From Saliterribacillus persicus (lineage in GTDB: Bacteria; Bacillota; Bacilli; Bacillales; Amphibacillaceae), in assembly GCF_003337485.1 (NCBI RefSeq), contig NZ_QPJJ01000018.1, positions 1 to 35,820 on the forward strand: a stretch of DNA of 35,820 bases, read 5' to 3'. The number at the start of each line of letters is the position of its first letter. Positions within the stretch are counted from its first letter, which is position 1. Below are positions 30,926 to 35,820 of the stretch, in pieces. Position numbers and translations under genes: made by a program. Below the pieces are notes generated by a model. That model did not search any database. It was not told the DNA's origin and worked only from the letters and a program-made list of their open reading frames with translations.

Positions 30926-31342
30926 ATGTTAGATGATATCGATCATCAAATATTAGATTTATTAAAAAGAAATTCAAGGCTTACATATACGGAAATTGGT
31001 AAACAAATAAACATGTCATCTCCTGCTGTGAAAACGAGGATAGAAAGATTAGAAGATTATGTAATAAATCGTTATACGGTAGAGTTAAACCATAAAGAAC
31101 TCAATAAAGGAATTCATGGTTTTGTTTTATTTAAAACAAAGAGCTGTGAAAAGTTAACGAATTATTGTACAGAGAACAGTAATATTATCGATTTATGGAG
31201 AATTAGCGGAGAGTATAATTATATGGCTGAAGTTGTATGTACAAAGATAGAGGAGCTGGAGCAAATCTCTAAAGATACAACGCGTTATGCTTTTTCCAAT
31301 ATTCTATCTGTTCTAGGGAATTATAATGTTAGTGATAGTTAG
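30926..31342 (+). CDS. Lrp/AsnC family transcriptional regulator
   Basis: A 138-residue protein has the family start LDDIDHQILDLLKRNSRLTYTEIGKQINMSSPAVKTRIERLED (helix-turn-helix, cited only as a landmark). It is followed by RYTVELN and a RAM-like beta-alpha domain with IIDLWRISGEYNYMAEVVC. ATG 30926 is the natural family start; a longer frame from 30857 adds 23 unrelated residues. GAGAGTGGG lies upstream. It is divergent from OYE and probably regulates it through the palindrome at 30824. The ligand is unknown. Confidence 0.85.
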   Translation: MLDDIDHQILDLLKRNSRLTYTEIGKQINMSSPAVKTRIERLEDYVINRYTVELNHKELNKGIHGFVLFKTKSCEKLTNYCTENSNIIDLWRISGEYNYMAEVVCTKIEELEQISKDTTRYAFSNILSVLGNYNVSDS

Positions 31343-31825
31343 GAATGATAGTTCATACAAATGCGCTTTAACTCATTAAATCACATGATCTTTTTTCGGA
31401 CAGCCAATAGTGGATCATTTATTATTTGCAGCCGATGTAAACAGCGTATAGCCAGTGAGTAAGTAGCAAAGCAGATTGAAATTAATGGGTGTTTGTAAAA
31501 GTTAACGTTTAAATTTTATGCTAGTAAAAGGTTATTTTTGGGAAAACAACTATTTTCATTTGCTTCACAGTACAAGAATACTATGTAATAGAAAAAACAG
31601 TATTAAGTTAAATAGTTTTACTTAAAATGATAGCTTAATTTCTCATAAAAGCTTGGAGGAATTAGGCTTTTTATTTTCAAAATTCCAAAATAAATAATTA
31701 TAACGAAATACCCATAAAATCCCACTTATTGTTAAGTGTTTGTAAAAATGACTCAGTCTTTATTCCTATATGGTCCTTCCTTATGTAAACTAATGATGTG
31801 GTTAGAATAAGGGGGATAAAAAAGA
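31343..31825. other. intergenic region with second half of the flanking repeat
   Basis: No convincing gene is seen. CATTTGCTTCACAGTACAAG (from 31557) parallels 29338-29365. A short frame fragment with SFIICSRCKQRIAS near 31410-31450 suggests a lost zinc-finger-like gene but is too short to call. Confidence 0.4.
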
Positions 31826-33544
31826 ATGAGAAAAATAACATTAACGTTAAAGAAACGCATATTTTTAAGCTTTTTTATATTTTTACTTGTTTTTCTGGTT
31901 AGTACTTTGTTCAATTATGTGTATCTCGACTCTTTAGCAGAAAAAAATAGAGAGATGGATGAAACACATATACCTATTTTGATAACGATTACGGAAAGTA
32001 ATCAACACATGTATCAAATACATAATCAAGTGCAGGAAGTATCCAGAACAACGATGGGCGTCACCTTGAATAATTTACAACAGGAAATTGATACGACGAA
32101 TCAAGTATTAAATCAAAACCTCACAGAGATTGATAGTTATATAGACAGTGAGCAGCGAGAAGAGTTACCTGTATTGTATGAGGACTACATAAAGGCATGG
32201 GAGCAATATCAAGAAGTGAGTAACCGGGTTGTTGCTGCAGCAAAAGAGAAGGACCTAGCTGTTTCTCAGGATGAATTTTATAAGAGTATCGCGTTTTTCG
32301 AAAGTGCTAGAAATAGTATGGACGATATGCAAGACCGAATGAAAAACGACATTGCAGCGAAAACGAAAAGCTCTGTCTTAAATGCTGAGCAAGCCATACA
32401 AGCAAGTCTTATACTCGGCACACTAGCGATTTTCCTAGCAATTATTCTAACTTTCGTTACGGAGCGCTACATTCGTAAGCCGATCATGACCTTATCTGAA
32501 TATGTTGAAAAAATAGCAGATGGAAATTTGAAGCTAGAAGCGATGAAAGTGAAGACAAAGGATGAGTTAGGCCGATTAACAGCGGGTGTGAATTACATGA
32601 AGAATTCGATTCAATCGATCTTTCTAGAAGTAAAAACACATAATAATAAAACTGTTCAGACAACAGATCACTTATCCCAAGAGATGCAAGAGACGATGCG
32701 CGGGGTAGAGAATGTAGTAGATGCAATTAATCACATCGCAAGTCAGTCCCAGTCTCAACTAAAAGAACTAGAGCAATCTGCTACCTTTTTAAAGGAAATA
32801 GGGTTGGATGTAGAAGAGGTAAATACATTCGCTGAAGAAATGAAAAAGCTGGGAGGAGACGCAAAGGATCGTGCCTCACAGGGACTCGCGAATATGGATG
32901 AAATAAAAGAGAAGACAAATGAAATGGAAAGAAGCATGTATGATTCTGTCACCCAAATGAAAAAGCTGGATAAACAGATGAAGCAAATTGATAAGGTGTT
33001 ACAGTCGATTCAACAGGTCGCAAGTCAAACCAACCTGTTAGCGTTAAATGCACAGGTTGAAGCAGCTAGAGCAGGGGAAGCGGGGCAAGGGTTTTCTGTA
33101 GTGGCAAATGAGATTCGCCAATTCGCTGATCAGTCGAAAGTTTCATCAGAAGAAATAAGAAGGGTGATTGAAGATATCAAACAGCAAAAAAACACGGTGA
33201 TTAATCATATGAATCAAACAAAGGAACATGCCGTAGAGACGAACCAATACATCACACATTCCCATGAACATTTTCAATTTATGGATCAGTTAACAGATAA
33301 GGTCAGTGAGAATAACGAGTTAATTGTAGCATCGATGGAAAAGATCAACGACAAGGTGATCAATATCCGGAACTTCTTTGATAGCATGAAGGAAACAGCC
33401 AGTCACCACGTAACAAATGCAAAGGAAGTGGCAGAGACCTCAGGTGAAATGAACAAGTCTGTGGAAAAAGTAAACCAGGGCTTAGTCACGGTAAAAGATT
33501 CTAGCGGTAATTTGCATCAGCATATTAATCAATATCAAATATAA
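31826..33544 (+). CDS. methyl-accepting chemotaxis protein
   Basis: A 572-residue chemoreceptor has a first membrane segment (about 11-31) and a four-helix-bundle-type sensor domain (to about 190). A second membrane segment (about 191-211), HAMP ([21 protein letters not shown] onward) and a long cytoplasmic coiled coil follow. The signalling tip reads [20 protein letters not shown] then [16 protein letters not shown], binding CheA/CheW in the family. AAGGGGGAT precedes ATG 31826. The sensed ligand is unknown; the sensor resembles the 4HB_MCP type. Its last 73 codons recur at 35485-35702. Confidence 0.92.
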   Translation: MRKITLTLKKRIFLSFFIFLLVFLVSTLFNYVYLDSLAEKNREMDETHIPILITITESNQHMYQIHNQVQEVSRTTMGVTLNNLQQEIDTTNQVLNQNLTEIDSYIDSEQREELPVLYEDYIKAWEQYQEVSNRVVAAAKEKDLAVSQDEFYKSIAFFESARNSMDDMQDRMKNDIAAKTKSSVLNAEQAIQASLILGTLAIFLAIILTFVTERYIRKPIMTLSEYVEKIADGNLKLEAMKVKTKDELGRLTAGVNYMKNSIQSIFLEVKTHNNKTVQTTDHLSQEMQETMRGVENVVDAINHIASQSQSQLKELEQSATFLKEIGLDVEEVNTFAEEMKKLGGDAKDRASQGLANMDEIKEKTNEMERSMYDSVTQMKKLDKQMKQIDKVLQSIQQVASQTNLLALNAQVEAARAGEAGQGFSVVANEIRQFADQSKVSSEEIRRVIEDIKQQKNTVINHMNQTKEHAVETNQYITHSHEHFQFMDQLTDKVSENNELIVASMEKINDKVINIRNFFDSMKETASHHVTNAKEVAETSGEMNKSVEKVNQGLVTVKDSSGNLHQHINQYQI

Positions 33545-33662
33545 AAGAGACGTGTTTTGAAAAAGAGCAAAGAGAAACCCAAGCAGAGAGAAGAAATTCT
33601 TCCTAGCTTGGGTTTTCGTTTATTTCAATATATCGTTAATTGCAGTTAACTCTTCATCTGTG
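33323..33662 (+). repeat. long direct repeat, left copy
   Basis: Bases 33323-33662 are repeated at 35481-35820 with an offset of 2158 bp and about seven mismatches by eye, nearly all in the first half. The repeat holds the chemoreceptor 3' end, a bidirectional terminator and the 3' end of a convergent aldo/keto reductase gene. The true right boundary cannot be seen because the window ends. Confidence 0.92.
33575..33616. terminator. bidirectional terminator between chemoreceptor and AKR tail
   Basis: AAACCCAAGC (33575-33584) pairs perfectly with GCTTGGGTTT (33606-33615), and an inner GAAGAA/TTCTTC pairing tightens the loop. A and T runs on both sides let it serve both strands. An identical hairpin lies at 35733-35774. 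Confidence 0.85.
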
Positions 33663-33808
33663 AAACTAGCATTTTCAAGCGCTCTTACATTTTCTTCGAT
33701 CTGAGAAACGCGGCTTGCACCGATTAAAGCAGATACAACAGACTTTTCTTGTAGCACCCAAATTAATGCCATTTGTGCTAATGAAACTATCGATAATTCA
33801 GTCAGCAA
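33620..33808 (-). pseudogene. C-terminal fragment of an aldo/keto reductase (YghZ-like)
   Basis: About 56 codons read SLAQMALIWVLQ, VVSALIGASRVSQIEENVRAL and FTDEELTAINDIL. This is the C-terminal cofactor-binding end of AKR14/YghZ-type reductases of about 330 residues. Similarity stops near 33790, and the preceding LTELSIV has no family match, so the gene is cut there. The 3' end of a second copy enters the window at 35778-35820, and the complete gene probably lies beyond the window. Confidence 0.8.
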
Positions 33809-34208
33809 TATACCGGCTTGGTTAAGGAAATTAAAAGATGATCATACCTTGATTGTCTAGCTTCACAACAAGCACAGAAAGCAAATGATTATATGCGCGG
33901 GATTCAATTTGATCATGATTAGGTTGCTACAACAAAAATTTCCCAACCTGAAGAACATCTTTAGTCAGTCCATATCTCCACGTAAATGTAATTTTATTAA
34001 TATTCATGTTTCAGTATTCGCTTCTAGATTATTTGTTTGGTAATCTTTTAGCTTCGAGTGCAAATTTGGTTTGAGCGTCATATTATTTAAATAATTGTGT
34101 AATTCCTATCAATCAATACTTAATTCATGAATAACGAGAGATTTGCTTCACGCAAATCTCTCGAAGATGTTAAATCTGTATTATTAGAAAGAGTGAAAAA
34201 AGTATGGG
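33809..34208. other. cargo-side junction region with a perfect stem-loop
   Basis: No gene can be supported. A forward frame near 33855-33965 (CLASQQAQKANDYMRGIQFD, interrupted by a stop) looks like decayed coding sequence of unknown family. A 12-bp perfect stem CGAGAGATTTGC (34135-34146 with 34152-34163, 5-nt loop) lacks a T run. A 28-codon frame from ATG 34127 runs through it but has no ribosome binding site. Confidence 0.4.
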
Positions 34209-34237
34209 TTTAAAATAACAGTAAATTAATGTATAAT
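34209..34237 (+). promoter_or_regulatory. promoter of the small membrane protein gene
   Basis: TTTAAA (34209-34214) and TATAAT (34232-34237) have 17-nt spacing. A start near 34244 follows, which excludes translation from 34239 and supports the start at 34266. Confidence 0.55.
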
Positions 34238-34265
34238 TTTGGTTAAAATGTTAAAAGGAGTTCTC

Positions 34266-34436
34266 ATGATGAAAAACAAAACCAGAATTATTTTACTTAT
34301 ATCTTTTTATTTTTTACTTTGTCTATTCGATTATATTTTCACAAAATCATTTAATTGGATACCAAATATACTAGAAGCTATAGTTGTATTTGCACTTGTT
34401 GTTCTTTTCATTGAAATTGACTCAAGAAAAAAATGA
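34266..34436 (+). CDS. small two-segment membrane protein (candidate immunity protein)
   Basis: A 56-residue protein (MMKNKTRIILLIS..., or 55 from ATG 34269) has AAAAGGAG just upstream. It has two membrane segments (about 6-24 and 29-50) and a charged tail ESRKK-like (IEIDSRKK). The family is not recognised. It converges on the putative bacteriocin precursor with only 13 bp between stops. Small two-segment membrane proteins next to bacteriocin genes often give self-protection, so an immunity role is a reasonable but unproven inference. Confidence 0.6.
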   Translation: MMKNKTRIILLISFYFLLCLFDYIFTKSFNWIPNILEAIVVFALVVLFIEIDSRKK

Positions 34437-34449
34437 TGTAATGATCAGT

Positions 34450-35019
34450 TTAAAAACCTGTTTTCCAGCCACACTTACCTGTTGCCCAAGTAAGCTGAGC
34501 AGCTAAACCATATACTCCGCCTTTAACAGCTGTTTTCCCTGTTACCTTCATTAGTGATTTAGCTCCTTTAAGATATTCACCATTTTTTAATTCTTGGTAG
34601 AAAGAAGCAATTGTAGTCGTAGCTACAAACGATCCTAAAAAGGAGGTCATTTCATCACTCATACATTCATTAAATTCCTCCCTTGCGACCCAAATAATTG
34701 CTGAAGGGGAGACACTATTAAATTGATATTTTTTTTGGTCTGTCTTTTGTTTTAAGTTATTCTGTTTTTGTATTTCTTTTAAAGCATTAAGTTCTGGACT
34801 CTTCCCATATTTTTCTTCTATCATTTCAATATCAAACCCTACAATTTCCCCACTCGAATCTTTTTTTGAAGCTTTTTCAAAGATAAATTCTAGTTGTTTA
34901 GCTAGCTCTCTTTCTTTCTTAGATTCCCCCGTTTGTGCCTGTGCAACTGTGGCGAAATTAGTTGTCATGACTGCGATAATAGTCATCAGAGTTAAACAAT
35001 TAATCAGAATTTTTTTCAT
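34450..35019 (-). CDS. secreted precursor with bacteriocin-like C-terminus (closticin-574-like architecture)
   Basis: A 189-residue protein has a classical signal peptide (KKILINCLTLMTIIAVMTTNF, cleavage probably after AQA near 28), a charged helical propeptide (30-100), and a hydrophobic, Gly/Ala-rich C-terminal part. That part contains Cys119 and Cys183 and ends GKCGWKTGF. Its segments are FLGSFVATTTIASFY, YLKGAKSLMKVTGKTAVKGG and VYGLAAQLTWATGKCGW. Closticin 574 is likewise made as a long signal-peptide precursor whose C-terminal peptide has two cysteines near its ends. The resemblance is by architecture, not demonstrated homology. AAAGGGAG precedes ATG 35019. A disulfide-linked secreted toxin or bacteriocin is the favoured but unproven role. 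Confidence 0.65.
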   Translation of the reverse strand: MKKILINCLTLMTIIAVMTTNFATVAQAQTGESKKERELAKQLEFIFEKASKKDSSGEIVGFDIEMIEEKYGKSPELNALKEIQKQNNLKQKTDQKKYQFNSVSPSAIIWVAREEFNECMSDEMTSFLGSFVATTTIASFYQELKNGEYLKGAKSLMKVTGKTAVKGGVYGLAAQLTWATGKCGWKTGF

Positions 35020-35480
35020 TTTACCATCTCCCTTTATTTTGAATTATTTCCACAAAAAGGATCTCATAATTTAGTAGATTTTGTCAACTCTTTTTCTATT
35101 CCTGAATTAAAGAGTTTATTAAAGTTGATCAATCTTGCTATCGATCACTTATGCCCTGAAAGGTATATTATTAAAAGTACCAAAGAGCTGTTGCAACTAG
35201 ATACAATTAGTTTATTATGTTTATTTCGCTATGCTAGAAAGTAGCGGTCTGAGATTTATAATTGGTGCCATTTAACTTTTTAAAGCAGAAAATGAAGGCG
35301 GAGATGTGAGAGAAATGTTTTTTGGTGCGTAAGGAGATGCTACATGAAAAGTGTGGGTAATTGAAAATATTATTAAAGAGCGCAGGGGGTATTATTCTAA
35401 AAAGGTTACGGATGATTTTATTAGTAGGTGTCATGACCGTATTCAAGTCTCAAAAAAAACCTATGATCTAAAGAAAGTAC
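35020..35480 (+). other. decayed coding region of unknown family
   Basis: Forward frames without starts read VDFVNSFSIPELKSLLKLIN...LDTISLLCLFRYARK and a stop near 35241. Near 35375-35480 they read KERRGYYSKKVTDDFISRCH...KTYDLKKV, ending exactly where the chemoreceptor repeat begins at 35481. They look like pieces of one or two lost genes brought with the bacteriocin segment. No family is recognised. Confidence 0.4.
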
Positions 35481-35484
35481 ATTG

Positions 35485-35702
35485 TAGCATCGATGGAAAA
35501 GATCAATGACAAGGTCATCAATATCCGGAGCTTCTTTGATAGCATGAAGGAAACAGCCAGTCACCATGTTACAAATGCAAAGGAAGTGGCAGAGACCTCA
35601 GGTGAAATGAACAAGTCTGTGGAAAAAATAAACCAGGGCTTAGTCACGGTAAAAGATTCTAGCGGTAATTTGCATCAGCATATTAATCAATATCAAATAT
35701 AA
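35485..35702 (+). pseudogene. 3' fragment of the chemoreceptor gene
   Basis: 72 codons repeat the C-terminus of the chemoreceptor at 31826-33544 ([14 protein letters not shown] to NQYQI) with two visible residue changes, Asn to Ser in INIRSFF and Val to Ile in SVEKINQG. There is no start or ribosome binding site, so it is an untranslated duplicate. Confidence 0.88.
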
Positions 35703-35732
35703 AAGAGACGTGTTTTGAAAAAGAGCAAAGAG

Positions 35733-35774
35733 AAACCCAAGCAGAGAGAAGAAATTCTTCCTAGCTTGGGTTTT
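35733..35774. terminator. second copy of the bidirectional terminator
   Basis: This is identical to 33575-33616 (AAACCCAAGC with GCTTGGGTTT) as part of the direct repeat. Confidence 0.8.
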
Positions 35775-35777
35775 CGT

Positions 35778-35820
35778 TTATTTCAATATATCGTTAATTG
35801 CAGTTAACTCTTCATCTGTA
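35778..35820 (-). CDS. 3' end of an aldo/keto reductase gene (partial at window end)
   Basis: The last 43 bases match 33620-33662, the 3' end of the AKR tail (DEELTAINDIL and stop on the minus strand). The gene continues to the right outside the window. If the integration model is right it should be full length there. Confidence 0.6.
   Translation of the reverse strand, partial: TDEELTAINDILK

Larger units (their letters stand above)
35481..35820 (+). repeat. long direct repeat, right copy (reaches window end)
   Basis: This is the second copy of 33323-33662. It starts abruptly inside the chemoreceptor coding sequence and continues through the terminator into the AKR 3' end. It is still matching at the last few bases of the window (one mismatch at the final base). 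Confidence 0.92.

Noticed and set aside
34127-34213. 28-codon frame MNNERFASRKSLEDVKSVLL... that might be a signalling peptide
   Set aside because: No ribosome binding site and no signal sequence; it runs through a perfect stem-loop and ends at the promoter of the next gene.
1-35820. Search for CRISPR arrays, tRNA or rRNA genes and a complete prophage or integrase
   Set aside because: No regularly spaced repeats, tRNA-like sequence, rRNA sequence, integrase or phage structural gene was recognised by eye.

Overview
The window reads as low-GC, Gram-positive, endospore-forming Bacillaceae chromosome (an Oceanobacillus/Virgibacillus/Bacillus-like organism). The grounds are strong AGGAGG-type ribosome binding sites, frequent TTG/GTG starts, a CwlJ-type spore cortex hydrolase, lipoboxes, and Bacillus-type regulators (Rrf2, MarR, BlaI, LacI, PadR, Lrp). 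The genus cannot be fixed from the sequence alone. No tRNA, rRNA or CRISPR array was seen.

Layout. (1) 1-4.0 kb: the end of an IS21-like element breaks a DUF1232 gene, followed by cwlJ and an Rrf2 / thioredoxin-reductase-like / methyltransferase (frameshifted) operon. A second, decayed copy of the DUF1232-cwlJ segment follows. (2) 4.0-7.8 kb: a membrane protein, a truncated TraB/GumN protein, and a MarR-controlled SDR plus aldo/keto reductase pair with two clear operators. (3) 7.9-11.5 kb: an inducible class A beta-lactamase system, bla divergent from blaR1-blaI. (4) 11.5-20.1 kb: the centrepiece, a LacI-regulated sugar operon made of an ABC importer (binding protein and two permeases), GH32 fructosidase, ROK fructokinase and a GH91 protein (inulin fructotransferase / difructose-anhydride hydrolase family) without signal peptide. 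The simplest reading is import and intracellular breakdown of a difructose anhydride or small inulin-type fructan to fructose 6-phosphate. (5) 20.1-24.8 kb: an island of small lipoproteins and membrane proteins, mostly of unknown function, with dispersed repeats and several broken genes. (6) 24.9-28.6 kb: PadR-DUF2812, hypothetical proteins, a DUF3885 protein, a subtilase relic and a DUF3139 protein. (7) 28.6-31.3 kb: an NAD(P)-binding protein, an aldo/keto reductase relic, and an Old Yellow Enzyme divergent from an Lrp-type regulator. (8) 31.8-35.8 kb: a chemoreceptor whose 3' end, terminator and convergent aldo/keto reductase tail are repeated about 2.16 kb downstream. The repeats bracket a putative secreted bacteriocin-like precursor and a small membrane protein.

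Two themes stand out. One is a complete-looking fructan/difructose-anhydride catabolic operon with its own operator pair. The other is unusually dense gene decay: IS disruption, two frameshifts, a nonsense codon, a lost start codon, and five or more truncated relics. The decay points to a plastic accessory region, or in part to uncorrected indels in the assembly.
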